This document shows positions 9,279 through 17,400 of a stretch of DNA of 37,177 nt, in pieces (position 1 is the stretch's first letter; every line of letters starts with the position of its first letter). The stretch lies in the NCBI GenBank assembly GCA_002746535.1, contig NVWA01000041.1, positions 9,747 through 46,923 on the forward strand, in the 5' to 3' direction. The notes beneath the pieces were generated by a model that worked only from the letters and a program-made list of their open reading frames with translations, ran no database searches and had not been told where the DNA came from. The position numbers were made by a program, and so were the translations under genes. Source of the stretch: Planctomycetota bacterium. Lineage in GTDB: Bacteria > Planctomycetota > GCA-2746535.

Positions 9279-10127
9279 TTAGTTTCCCCAATACTTGGCA
9301 AACAACTCTTTGGTCTTGGCCGCAAGAGCTTCTTCGTGGGTCGTATAGAGTTTCCCCCCTCCAGTAGTAGTCTTTAAAAGGAGCGGCCTTAGAATCACTG
9401 GATTTTCAGATAAGTATTCTTGTATGGCTTCGGCCATCATTCGAGGCGTAAACCGGCCCTTGATTTTCTTAAATACACGAAAAATGTATACGCAGAAGTA
9501 TGGGTTTCCGCCGATAAACTGGGTGTTTACCATCTTTTCAGCCACTTGATAAATCTCTATTTCGTCAGAGAGCTTAGCACGCGAGCGGTCGATTGCGTCT
9601 AGCTGGTAGTGGTACCGAATCACTTTGGCGTTTTGAAGCATCTTTGGAAGGATTCGGCCAACCGACTGCAGATGCATAGTAATATCGCAATTACGGTGCC
9701 GGACGTTTACAATTAGCTTGGCCACTGCTTCTGGGATAAAATCGCCAAACAGCGTACTGGTGTCCTCAATAATCAAGTGGCCGCCACGGAAGTCTTTAAT
9801 CACCTTAAGCAGTAGCGCCTCAGCTTGGTCCTCATCCATTGGTGCGCCGTCCTTGTGGAACGGCTCAATCCGCTTCACTTCTTTGCCCGGATGATTGCCG
9901 TAAGCAATAATATCGTTATGGCCAATTTTGTTTATTTTATAGTTGACTCCGCCAATTTCGTACTCTGCATATTCGCCATTACTGTCAAAAAGCAGGCTCT
10001 TCTGTCTATACTGGGCGGTATATGCCTGGTACATCGCATCCTCTAAAGTTAGATAAGACTTGCCTATTTCCTGCATACCGGTACCTATAATCAATATCCT
10101 GCCTCTTTTTCCTGTTCCTATTGGCAT
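9279..10127 (-). CDS. DNA-packaging-type ATPase (FtsK/HerA superfamily, A32-like)
   Basis: This 282-residue P-loop ATPase has Walker A GMQEIGKS at residues 17-24, preceded by the strand RGRILIIGT. Walker B is HLIIED at 117-122, giving an acidic pair E121/D122. A polar motif MHLQSVGR at 151-158 matches the glutamine-containing motif III of the HerA/FtsK group. Length, order and spacing fit the genome-packaging ATPases of tailless membrane-containing viruses (PRD1 P9, poxvirus A32). There is no transmembrane segment, which argues against Zot-type phage proteins. It is the last gene of the minus-strand operon, 3 bases downstream of a glycosyltransferase gene. If correct, it drives DNA into preformed capsids at a packaging vertex. 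The ATPase class is well supported; the packaging role is inferred. Confidence 0.75.
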   Translation of the reverse strand: MPIGTGKRGRILIIGTGMQEIGKSYLTLEDAMYQAYTAQYRQKSLLFDSNGEYAEYEIGGVNYKINKIGHNDIIAYGNHPGKEVKRIEPFHKDGAPMDEDQAEALLLKVIKDFRGGHLIIEDTSTLFGDFIPEAVAKLIVNVRHRNCDITMHLQSVGRILPKMLQNAKVIRYHYQLDAIDRSRAKLSDEIEIYQVAEKMVNTQFIGGNPYFCVYIFRVFKKIKGRFTPRMMAEAIQEYLSENPVILRPLLLKTTTGGGKLYTTHEEALAAKTKELFAKYWGN

Positions 10128-10130
10128 AAC

Positions 10131-11702
10131 TTACGAATGAAATTGGTAAATCCTGTCGATCACGCGCCTCAGGTTCTCTACGCCGAACCTCTCACGCACA
10201 ATCCTGTTACCGGCCTTGGCGATTGTGGCCCGCTCTTTCTCGTTGTTAAGGTAGTACCTAATCAGCTCTACCATTTCCTCTTTGGACTTAAAAAACCTGC
10301 AGTGCGCCCCGTCAATAAAGTCTTTCTCGCAAGAAGGGTACCATTGGGATATACAAAGGGCACCACTGGCCATGATGTGGTACATGCGGTCTGAGGTATA
10401 CCGCAACATTTCAGCTTGGCTGAAGTTAATACCGATTTTTGTCCGCATATAAATCTGAGCCATTTCTGGCCGCGTAGCGAATTGGCCATATGGCCATCCA
10501 TTACCGAATACATGGAATGTTTCGTCGCCGAAGGTGCGGTGTAGGAACTCGACTATTTGATTGCGAGAATGCGATAGCGGGAATTGAGTATAGTTGCTTC
10601 CAGAGAATACAATGTCGTATATATTGGGGCTGTCGCTTGGCGTGTACTGGAATTCGTCAAACCAGTTAAAATAGTAAGCCCGGTACCCAGCCCGGCCAGC
10701 GGCCACCAGGTAGTCTTCATTTGAATAACAGGTTACCACGCTTGGCATAAGATCGTAGTACCATTTCGGCATACCTTCAGCGCCTATGTCGCCTGTCCAG
10801 TTTATAATAACCTTGGGTTTTACTTCTCTTTTTAGCCGCGCCAGCGTTTCGACCTTTACGCTACCTATGTCATGGCACTGCATAAAGATAATATCGGGCT
10901 TTACTCTATGGGCTTCCTCCATCAGAATCTCGTTAAATGCATCGACGCCGTGTAGCTGTATTATATTATTATATAGAATCTGATGGTACTCAGGAATAAA
11001 TGATTGAAAACCCGGAGTAAACCCATCGATACCGGTACCCATCGACACATTCAGGAGACTCTTGTACGGCTGGTCATTATGTCTTACATATTCTGGGAAA
11101 GTATAGGGCGGATCAACAGACGGGTGGCCTTCAGAGACAACATGCACAACAGTGGCGTGATTATGCAGGTGGCACGCCTTGATATTCAGCGAAGGACTAA
11201 TAAGCGTCCGGCCAGTTGACGCCAGCAAATAAGCCAAGTGGTTGTCGCATCCCGGCTGACCCATATAAAAGTCAGCAGGAACTATTAACTGCCCCTGCCA
11301 TATCCACGAATCCTGAGAGTCTTTATGGTCATGTAGGAACGTAAGGTTGCCGACGCCATCATCGTCATGACGCGTCAATGTAAGTATGGTGTCGGTCATG
11401 TCGAGCCCCTTGATCTTTTCCGTGTCTTCATCTAGGAAATAGATATCGGAATTACAGAGAATGTTTACACCATCTGGGTTAAGGTCGCTTATTATTCCAA
11501 ACAGCTGAGTGAACGTTGGCCGGTCGCCTCGCTGTATAACAAGCAGTTTTGGATGTTTGGGATATTTTACATTCTTGCCCTCGCTAACCGCAACAACCAG
11601 GTCGATATACTGGTTGTTGCAGTTGTTAACAAGGCATTGGTACATTTCGGCATTACGCTCAGGACTTTTGGCTCTGAAAAAACTGGTACCCAGTACAATC
11701 AT
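10131..11702 (-). CDS. Two-domain glycosyltransferase: GT-A-like N-terminus plus CgeB-like GT-B C-terminus
   Basis: This 523-residue protein fuses two sugar-transfer modules. Residues 1-195 look like a nucleotide-sugar GT-A domain, with CNSDIYF at 83-89 in the place of a DxD-type metal site. Residues about 215-523 resemble CgeB-like glycosyltransferases (Glyco_trans_1_2): PKVIINWTGDIG, then DIVFSGSNY, a TSDRMYHIMASGA loop typical of the donor-binding half, and an RVIDRIYQF end helix. Donors and acceptors cannot be told from sequence. It sits in a run of glycan genes on the minus strand, and its stop is 3 bases from the ATPase start. I infer that it builds a glycan on a virion protein or changes a host surface glycan. 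Confidence 0.75.
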   Translation of the reverse strand: MIVLGTSFFRAKSPERNAEMYQCLVNNCNNQYIDLVVAVSEGKNVKYPKHPKLLVIQRGDRPTFTQLFGIISDLNPDGVNILCNSDIYFLDEDTEKIKGLDMTDTILTLTRHDDDGVGNLTFLHDHKDSQDSWIWQGQLIVPADFYMGQPGCDNHLAYLLASTGRTLISPSLNIKACHLHNHATVVHVVSEGHPSVDPPYTFPEYVRHNDQPYKSLLNVSMGTGIDGFTPGFQSFIPEYHQILYNNIIQLHGVDAFNEILMEEAHRVKPDIIFMQCHDIGSVKVETLARLKREVKPKVIINWTGDIGAEGMPKWYYDLMPSVVTCYSNEDYLVAAGRAGYRAYYFNWFDEFQYTPSDSPNIYDIVFSGSNYTQFPLSHSRNQIVEFLHRTFGDETFHVFGNGWPYGQFATRPEMAQIYMRTKIGINFSQAEMLRYTSDRMYHIMASGALCISQWYPSCEKDFIDGAHCRFFKSKEEMVELIRYYLNNEKERATIAKAGNRIVRERFGVENLRRVIDRIYQFHS

Positions 11703-11708
11703 GGCCGT

Positions 11709-12500
11709 TTATGATTCGTGGATTAAGGAGCGTACCGCTGGAATCCTAAACCTCTTATTACCTTCTACTAAAAAGACAACCTGTTTATGGCTTATTGATT
11801 GGGTTTCATACTCAAGGCCATGCGTGTCAAGTCGCGCTTCTATGTCCTGTAGTTTGTGCATACCAGTATCACAAAAGGATTTAATGTCCTCATAAACAAC
11901 CCGATCTTCGTCGTCCATGGCGTTCTCTAATTCAAGTAATGAAGTAATTTGAGCTGGCGGCTTATCGCCACCCCATTTGGCACCACCATCTTGGTCCTGA
12001 GGACTTGATTGCTTTGGCGGTGGCGGCGCGACCTGTGACTGGGCTACAGGCGCGGCTTCATCAGCCGCATATTCCTTACTGCCTACTTTTTCTGCGATTC
12101 TGGCCTTTAAGTCCGCCGCATCGACAATTCCCTCAGTCGGGATATTGAGCTTTGTACAGATAGCCAATAACGCTGGGTCAAGAGCTGGAGCCTCTTCGGC
12201 TGGTGCTAGCACAGGTGCCGCTGGTGGTTGCTTTACTCCGCTGTCACCGCCCCACGATGCACCGCCCTGTGCGTCTTGAGACGCGGCAGGTTTTACGGGT
12301 GTTTTAGTCGCTGGCTTGACTTGTTTCACTGGCGCTTTAGTCACTGGCTTAGCCGCCTTCACAGGCTTGGCAGGTTTTACGGGTGTTTTAGCCACTGGTT
12401 TAGCCGTTTTCACTGGCTTGACTTGTTTTGATTTACTGTGAGGTTTCGCCGTTTTCACTGGCGTTGACTTCTTCTTTGTATGGGTTTTTGATTTAGGCAT
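11709..12500 (-). CDS. Lys/Pro/Ala-rich protein with two QDxxGGAxWxGD motifs
   Basis: This 263-residue protein has a histone-H1/AlgP-like N-terminus (residues 1-73), made of degenerate KPVKTAKPVAKTPVK repeats. Two copies of a short motif follow, SQDAQGGASWGGD (74-86) and PQDQDGGAKWGGD (167-179), separated by a Pro/Ala linker. Between them, residues about 107-143 form a small helical segment (LDPALLAICTKLNIPTEG ... LKARIAEKV) that could be a SAP/HeH-like helix-extended-loop-helix. The C-terminal 75 residues are a compact unknown domain. The plus-strand protein at 8004-9272 has the same plan of basic tail, linker motif and folded C-terminus. DNA binding or core packing is a reasonable guess. 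It lies between the methyltransferase and the two-domain glycosyltransferase. Confidence 0.65.
   Translation of the reverse strand: MPKSKTHTKKKSTPVKTAKPHSKSKQVKPVKTAKPVAKTPVKPAKPVKAAKPVTKAPVKQVKPATKTPVKPAASQDAQGGASWGGDSGVKQPPAAPVLAPAEEAPALDPALLAICTKLNIPTEGIVDAADLKARIAEKVGSKEYAADEAAPVAQSQVAPPPPKQSSPQDQDGGAKWGGDKPPAQITSLLELENAMDDEDRVVYEDIKSFCDTGMHKLQDIEARLDTHGLEYETQSISHKQVVFLVEGNKRFRIPAVRSLIHES
12285..12430 (-). repeat. Degenerate direct repeats coding for Lys/Pro-rich tail
   Basis: A 23-base sequence at 12285-12307 recurs at 12369-12391. A 16-base sequence at 12311-12326 recurs at 12413-12428. They code for the KPVK/TPVK repeats of the protein on the minus strand and indicate growth by internal duplication. 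Confidence 0.75.
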
Positions 12501-12508
12501 GATCTGAT

Positions 12509-13102
12509 TTATTTAACAACCCAGCTTGCGAGTTGTACGTTATGGTTTTGCCATTGTTCCTCATGGAACGGCGTTAAAAGTGCTCTGTGTGCCTGCGCAT
12601 CCTCTGGCATAAATTCTACGCCGTAATCGTGCACAGAAACAACGCTTCCGGGCTTAAGATGCTGTACGAATAATTGGAATTCTGCCCGCTTGTTACCGTT
12701 ATCGCACAACAGGTAAACCGGCTTGTCAAACAGGGTTTTAATTTTGGCGATATTTTCTTGCTCGAAAATATCAAATATGTTACGTATTACGTCCAGCTTG
12801 TTTAGGATTCGCTGGGTTTCGGCTGTGGTTTCTTCTTTAATATTAAAGGTCTGAACTTCAATCCCTTTTCTTATACCTTCCAGGCCAAGCGCTATAGCCA
12901 TACTACCAGTGTATGTTCCCAGTTCGACAATCCTTTGGACCAGCGGGTTTTCGTTTATGATCGTGGAGAATATATGGTTGGTGTAGTAGTTGCTGGATTG
13001 CTCGATACCGGCGAACTGTTGGTACCATTCCCAATCGCCTTCTAAATTCATGTTGTTGCGCTCGCGCAACGTGAAATCATCTTTTTTGATAGTCTTTAAC
13101 AT
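12509..13102 (-). CDS. Class I SAM-dependent methyltransferase
   Basis: This 197-residue protein has a Rossmann-type SAM-binding segment RIVELGTYTGSMAIALG at residues 57-73 and a second core strand, GSVVSVHDYG, late in the fold. Both are characteristic of the Methyltransf_24 / cephalosporin-hydroxylase-like group that often sits in polysaccharide clusters. The acidic residue after the second strand is not obvious, so activity is not assured. It is flanked by the GT-sulfotransferase fusion upstream (15-base gap) and the Lys/Pro-rich protein downstream (8-base gap). I infer O-methylation of a sugar in the glycan made by the neighbours. It could instead act on another small molecule. Confidence 0.7.
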   Translation of the reverse strand: MLKTIKKDDFTLRERNNMNLEGDWEWYQQFAGIEQSSNYYTNHIFSTIINENPLVQRIVELGTYTGSMAIALGLEGIRKGIEVQTFNIKEETTAETQRILNKLDVIRNIFDIFEQENIAKIKTLFDKPVYLLCDNGNKRAEFQLFVQHLKPGSVVSVHDYGVEFMPEDAQAHRALLTPFHEEQWQNHNVQLASWVVK

Positions 13103-13117
13103 AAGTGGGATTTGTAA

Positions 13118-14380
13118 TTAGGAAGCATATTGCTTTAAATATTTTTCGTAAAGATAGGGATTTATAGCTTCGAGAATTATGTCGAGCTGCAACCGGTCTT
13201 TTTCAGGCATAAGGTCTTGGTGGAACCGCACCGATTCGCCCATAGTGTAAGATCCTTGGGAATTATTGTAACTCCCAATACTAACCTCCCTGTGCCTTTC
13301 GTAGTGCAGTAGGAATTCGCCGGGAAACTGATGGAGCGCCCATGCCAAATCTGTAATAGCGCCGTTAGGCTTGGTGATCAATTCCTCGTACCTAACCAAA
13401 TGCTTATAGCCTGGCCATTGATCAAATATCTTTAGGTTCTGCATGTAATTACAAATAGTTGCGCCGGGATCAGATTGTTTTTTGTCCTCGTTAATTTCAA
13501 GCAGGACATCTATTGTAAGCTCACTTGTGTCGTATTCCGGTACCGGCTTCCATATTCTAGCATTACGCAGGATGGCTTCGCGGTAATTTCTAAGGCAAAA
13601 AACCATCTTGTATTTATGGTAGTCCTGTAGAACATCCTCCGTTATTTCGTGAAAGTGAATAAAGTTAGTATCGTATGGATTCTTAGGATAGATTTGCTCT
13701 ATAATATACCGAACCCAGTTGGTTCCAGACCTTGGGTATGTAAGCAGAAACACTTTTTCGTCGGCATACTGGATTCGGATGGCCTCGCACTCGGTCTTGG
13801 ACAAATATTTGTCTATGGCATGGTAGCCAAAGGTACCTAGTTTATATATGGACTCGCACGCAAACTCTTCGCAGATTGGACGGGGCGCCAGCTTGCCAAT
13901 ATTGTCTCGGTGCATGATATTGCAAAACCAGCAGTCTTCGTTTCCGTCTTCAGGCGTCCATTTATAGCGCGCCACGATATCACGCATAACCTCAGTTGAT
14001 CTAAGGGAAAACCCGCCGTTGCCACCATGTTCCTGAAACGTCCATGGCGCGCCTACATAGTCAAACTCCATAAACTTATCAATGCCGCCGCGCAGGATCT
14101 CAGAATCAGGGTGAAACATTAACACCTTATCATAAGGCACCGCCTGCCAAAACCCAGGGCTGGTCAATATTTCATTGTAGATGGGCGTTGGAAAGCTGTC
14201 GAATGGAAGCTCCATATAGGTTACCTGGAAGTCGCTCAGTTTAGACTTTACATAGTCGCCGTTTTTTGTTCCGTGAAAAAATGTCAGCTCCCAGCCCGGA
14301 GAGTTGTGTAAGTGGTTCCAAACGACCCTGTGAATGTCGGGCGTTTCGAGGCTGTCAATTATTACCAATCCGTTTCCCAT
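13118..14380 (-). CDS. Fusion of DUF5672-like glycosyltransferase and sulfotransferase
   Basis: This 420-residue protein has two recognisable halves. Residues 1-205 match the DUF5672 pattern of GT-A-like enzymes: YNEILTSPGFW (68-78), the metal-site-like FHPDSEIL (89-96), FDYVGAPW (106-113), GGNGGFSLRS (119-128), PEDGNEDCWF (143-152) and FGYHAIDKYL (184-193). Residues 209-420 are a sulfotransferase, with a PAPS 5'-phosphosulfate loop TYPRSGTNW at 214-222, a later LRNYREAILR segment resembling the 3'-phosphate motif, and an HLVRYEEL strand. The product could add a sugar and sulfate it. Its start codon overlaps the stop of the upstream gene by one base (TAATG on the coding strand), which suggests coupled translation. 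Both domain calls are strong by motif; substrates are unknown. Confidence 0.8.
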   Translation of the reverse strand: MGNGLVIIDSLETPDIHRVVWNHLHNSPGWELTFFHGTKNGDYVKSKLSDFQVTYMELPFDSFPTPIYNEILTSPGFWQAVPYDKVLMFHPDSEILRGGIDKFMEFDYVGAPWTFQEHGGNGGFSLRSTEVMRDIVARYKWTPEDGNEDCWFCNIMHRDNIGKLAPRPICEEFACESIYKLGTFGYHAIDKYLSKTECEAIRIQYADEKVFLLTYPRSGTNWVRYIIEQIYPKNPYDTNFIHFHEITEDVLQDYHKYKMVFCLRNYREAILRNARIWKPVPEYDTSELTIDVLLEINEDKKQSDPGATICNYMQNLKIFDQWPGYKHLVRYEELITKPNGAITDLAWALHQFPGEFLLHYERHREVSIGSYNNSQGSYTMGESVRFHQDLMPEKDRLQLDIILEAINPYLYEKYLKQYAS

Positions 14381-15315
14381 TATGGTAGGTTATTTATCCG
14401 CCATTTTCTGGTGGAATATGTGCACCCCGTTACAATCCCAAGGTACTCCGTTACCCATGCGTCATGGGTATAATGTTTTACTGCCAAAGCATGGCCAGCG
14501 TCAGCAATTCTATGCCTAACCTCTGGGTGTGCAACTAAAAAGTTTACCACGTCCAGGAGTTCAAATTTATGCCTCCAAAAGACACAGTTTTCGTAGTTGA
14601 TCCACGGCGTGTCTTCAATACCCTCAAAGGTCTGCGCAAGGTGACAACTACCAGCAGACATGGCGTTAAGGTTTCTCGGGGTGAAGTATCCAGGCACATC
14701 GCGCCAGTTATTCATAGCGATAACCGCAAAAGACCTATTATAGGTTAGCGGCAACTCCTCTATTGGAAGCTCGCCGTGGTGGTTGGCTATTCCTAGTGGA
14801 GAGTTGCCGTAAGATCGAACGTCAATATTCGCTTGTGCAAGATGGAGTATTACATCTGTCCGATCCTTTCCTCCGGGCATGTGGTCGTAGTAATTGCCGA
14901 CAAAAGTAATTGGCCCAGCATTCATATGTAAAGGAGAGATAAAGCGCGAGTCATGAAACGGCTCAAAAATATAGAAGCAAGGGTGCCCTAGAAATTTTGT
15001 GTAAATATCTAGCTGTGCGCCGTTGAATGGCACAAAAGTAAAGTCCATTACATCCTTGTATTTCATTAAAGTTTCAGGAACCGCATAGCGAGAGTCGCCT
15101 GTCCATTGCGTCCACACCGCATTGGTTTTCTCTTGAATTAAGGCGACATCTTTTAGGGGTAGCGACCCCTGAAAAAACACAAGGTCGGGCTGGAAGGATA
15201 TTGCTTGCTCAATATCTATATATAGTGCTGGGTCACTTTGCCTTTTAAAGGATTCGACCATAAATCCGAACAGTTCTTGTCGGTGAAAGTCGAGTGGAAT
15301 TAAAAGTACTTTCAT
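14380..15315 (-). CDS. CgeB-like glycosyltransferase
   Basis: This 311-residue GT-B-type protein begins MKVLLIPLDFHR and contains the features of the CgeB/Glyco_trans_1_2 group: an N-terminal half ending in VWTQWTGDSR, then PITFVGNYY, and a C-terminal donor-binding loop PRNLNAMSAGSCHLA. The final helix (VRHRIADAGHALAVKHYTHD) is typical of the family. It resembles the C-terminal half of the 523-residue enzyme in the same cluster, so the two may descend from one gene. The start is preceded by a 205-base gap that may hold a promoter; the stop overlaps the next gene's start. Donor and acceptor are unknown. Confidence 0.75.
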   Translation of the reverse strand: MKVLLIPLDFHRQELFGFMVESFKRQSDPALYIDIEQAISFQPDLVFFQGSLPLKDVALIQEKTNAVWTQWTGDSRYAVPETLMKYKDVMDFTFVPFNGAQLDIYTKFLGHPCFYIFEPFHDSRFISPLHMNAGPITFVGNYYDHMPGGKDRTDVILHLAQANIDVRSYGNSPLGIANHHGELPIEELPLTYNRSFAVIAMNNWRDVPGYFTPRNLNAMSAGSCHLAQTFEGIEDTPWINYENCVFWRHKFELLDVVNFLVAHPEVRHRIADAGHALAVKHYTHDAWVTEYLGIVTGCTYSTRKWRINNLP

Positions 15316-15520
15316 AGATTACGGATAATATCCTGGGCTACCTGCAATTTTGCGGCGGCGAAATTATACATACGCAATTCGGGTTTTGCTTATACACCTC
15401 TAATTGGCTGTAAAGTCAATCTATGAAAAGTGTCATAAGTTCCCACATAAGCCTTCTCTGCGAAATTGCACTCCCAAACAAAACAGGACAAAACAGATTA
15501 CTTTCTTAATCATAATGGTG
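15316..15520. other. Intergenic gap in the minus-strand cluster with a small hairpin
   Basis: No coding region is seen in these 205 bases. A stem of 8 pairs (15346-15353 with 15358-15365, one G-T wobble, 4-base loop) lies 30-50 bases before the start of the downstream glycosyltransferase. On the minus strand a TATAATTTCG sequence is a weak match to the Bacteroidetes -7 box. There is no T-tract to support a terminator. Confidence 0.35.
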
Positions 15521-16273
15521 TTATCTAATAATTGGAAGTTTATAATAAGGATGATCCAGTAAGAGCTGGGGCATTTTGGATCGATCAAAGGTCTTGGGGT
15601 TCCACATGCCGGGAACTACTGGGTGTACGTCTTTAGTTTCTCCGGGCACATAGTTTAAGAACTTGTCCTCAAACCAGTTTATGTCAGTTCGCCACTCTGG
15701 TTTGTGGCCGTGAATATCAATCTTGTATTGAGTGATCTTTACACTTTGCGCATAACCCATGTGGTAGACAAACGGCTCGGCCACGTCGGCGACCCGCTCG
15801 CTTTTGACCGGTGCGTGCACATTATATATACGTTCCTGTCGGTCGTTGTCCAGACAGCACCACCCAAAGGATCGATAAAAGTGGCGCATCCATACTTTCA
15901 GCTTTGCAACAGGGTTGTCGTAGGCGTCCTTTATAAGGCCTCCCAGTATTTCGGTGTCGCTCACTTCGTCGGCGTCGGCCACCACTATAATGTCGGCACC
16001 CCTATGAATACATAGGTTGCGGCCATAATCTCGCTGGGCGCCCTCGTTTTCAAAGCTTTGGTGTTCGAAGAGAACCTTGGCGCCATGGTTGATCATGGCC
16101 TCATAATACAGCTCTTCGAAATGGTCGGGGCACCGCAGGTCTGTGCGATTGCCGTGGGATGGCGTTGGCGTGTAAAGGACTATAATCTCATCAACTACCG
16201 GATAGATTGAGCCGATTGCGGCCTGTAAATATTCCTTTCCGTAGTGTAGGATGATGAGCCCTATTACTTTCAT
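15521..16273 (-). CDS. GT-A family 2-like glycosyltransferase
   Basis: This 250-residue protein starts at the ATG giving MKVIGLIILHYGKE; an upstream in-frame start would add nine poorly matching residues. It has the usual GT2 order: an N-terminal beta strand, DEIIVLYTP, and the metal-binding VVADADEV at residues 97-104 (DAD at 100-102), followed by an aromatic-rich acceptor half (FYRSFGWCCLDNDRQERIY). It resembles TPR-less 'glycosyltransferase family 2' enzymes of surface-glycan clusters. It is the first gene of the minus-strand block and faces the plus-strand virion block across a 185-base divergent region. The final segment has no membrane helix, so it is probably cytosolic. Confidence 0.75.
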   Translation of the reverse strand: MKVIGLIILHYGKEYLQAAIGSIYPVVDEIIVLYTPTPSHGNRTDLRCPDHFEELYYEAMINHGAKVLFEHQSFENEGAQRDYGRNLCIHRGADIIVVADADEVSDTEILGGLIKDAYDNPVAKLKVWMRHFYRSFGWCCLDNDRQERIYNVHAPVKSERVADVAEPFVYHMGYAQSVKITQYKIDIHGHKPEWRTDINWFEDKFLNYVPGETKDVHPVVPGMWNPKTFDRSKMPQLLLDHPYYKLPIIR

Positions 16274-16458
16274 GTTTACAAAAATAGAACAAATAACCAT
16301 ACTTCCTACCGTATTTTATACTCCTTGCTAAAGTGAAACTTAAACAATTTAGGATTAGGCGATTAGCAGTAAAACACTCAAGCACTTCACTTTAAACACC
16401 TTCTTTTTATGCTCTTTAATGCTTTGTTTTGTAATTGAATCAATATAATTCAACGACT
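16274..16458. promoter_or_regulatory. Divergent intergenic region between glycan and virion blocks
   Basis: The only divergent gene pair in the window faces outward from these 185 AT-rich bases, so promoters for both directions are expected here. On the minus strand TATTTTTG (16279-16286) fits the Bacteroidetes -7 consensus TAnnTTTG just before the GT2 start; I see no good -33 TTG partner. On the plus strand, TTTG-rich sequence near 16420-16435 precedes the small gene at 16459, without a clean consensus. Confidence 0.45.
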
Positions 16459-16566
16459 ATGACTGGTAAGGAATTTGTCTTTATAACCGCTTCTACTGCC
16501 GCTGGCGTAGCTATCGGTTATTTAGTAGCACGTCAGATTGAAGCTACGCTTTTAAAGAGGCCATAA
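16459..16566 (+). CDS. 35-residue single-span membrane protein
   Basis: This very small ORF, ATG to TAA, encodes a polar N-terminus (MTGKE), a membrane segment rich in Ala/Gly/Val (about residues 6-26) and a basic end (LLKRP). It is the first plus-strand gene after the divergent region and lies 52 bases before the capsid-like protein gene. The hydrophobic content and position resemble those of the many other short membrane proteins downstream. It could be a virion membrane protein. The chance-ORF alternative is weakened by the clear transmembrane pattern. Confidence 0.55.
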   Translation: MTGKEFVFITASTAAGVAIGYLVARQIEATLLKRP

Positions 16567-16618
16567 GCTCAGTGCTTATCTCTTTAAGATCGTCTCAATC
16601 TATATTTACTCAATAATT

Positions 16619-17371
16619 ATGAATAGAGAAAATAAACAGTATTTAAATGAAGCGCACGAGGAAGTTCAGAACGAATACCTCAGTGCCGATGGGGATACAT
16701 GGGAAGGCGCCGAAGGCGGCTACATGGAAGAAGAAGCGGGTCAGGATTGGAACGCGGAAGGTTGGAACGACGATGAAATGTATGCCGCTCATGGCGGAGA
16801 ACATGGAAAGCCGGCCCAGTCAGCTCCGTTTATTCTCCAGATCGTTAACGCATCGTCTTCTGCCATTTCAAACGTTGACATTGGGGATTCTTACACGAAC
16901 AGGACTCTTTCTAACTTTGGCCAGAACGCCAGTATTACAACTACATCCACTATTTCGGGTGTAACGTATATTGAATTCTTGGCAGAGAGCGAAGGAAAGC
17001 CATTCAAGGTAGGAAAAACCATGATCATTTCGACTTCTGCAGGACAGCTAGACCAGACTGTTGCGGTAACGCACAGGAACGGTAGAGGTGACCGATCAGA
17101 TCACGTGATCACACCAACTTTGGATCCAAACCAGAACCAAACAGACCGAGTAATCGATGATTACGAATATATGTTTGACGGGTATACGCGACTTCGAGTT
17201 AATCAGATTAACGCGAGCGCTACGGTAACCATCCGTATCTATCCAAAACAAATATTCAGTCCTACAAAGATGGCACAAGCCGGAAAACAAGGACGAGGTA
17301 ATATCGGTTTCCGACCTCCGCACATCGTAAGAAGTGCACAGGTAGCGGTTAGGCGAAGAATGCAGCCATAG
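16619..17371 (+). CDS. Capsid-protein candidate A (beta-rich), with acidic N-terminal extension
   Basis: This 250-residue protein has residues 1-67 very acidic (many Asp/Glu/Trp/Gly) and residues 68-250 forming a beta-rich domain with no membrane segment. The domain is clearly homologous to the protein at 25443-26033. Shared blocks include VDIGD, GVTYIE, PFKVG, SSAGQ-like, DPNQ, DDYEYMFDGYTRLR-like and ATVTI-IYP. The C-terminus is basic (RRRMQP). An insulated position, with a divergent promoter region upstream and a strong hairpin terminator directly downstream, fits a highly expressed capsid gene. A jelly-roll capsid protein is my best inference, but no fold was computed. The acidic extension could be a scaffolding segment, a spike or a surface-exposed arm. 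Confidence 0.6.
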   Translation: MNRENKQYLNEAHEEVQNEYLSADGDTWEGAEGGYMEEEAGQDWNAEGWNDDEMYAAHGGEHGKPAQSAPFILQIVNASSSAISNVDIGDSYTNRTLSNFGQNASITTTSTISGVTYIEFLAESEGKPFKVGKTMIISTSAGQLDQTVAVTHRNGRGDRSDHVITPTLDPNQNQTDRVIDDYEYMFDGYTRLRVNQINASATVTIRIYPKQIFSPTKMAQAGKQGRGNIGFRPPHIVRSAQVAVRRRMQP

Positions 17372-17400
17372 TAGGCTCGCATCCGAGTAGCTAAGATTTT

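Noticed and set aside
9279..10127. Zot-like or terminase assignment for the ATPase
   Set aside because: No membrane helix as in Zot and no nuclease domain as in terminase; motif order fits HerA/FtsK packaging ATPases better.
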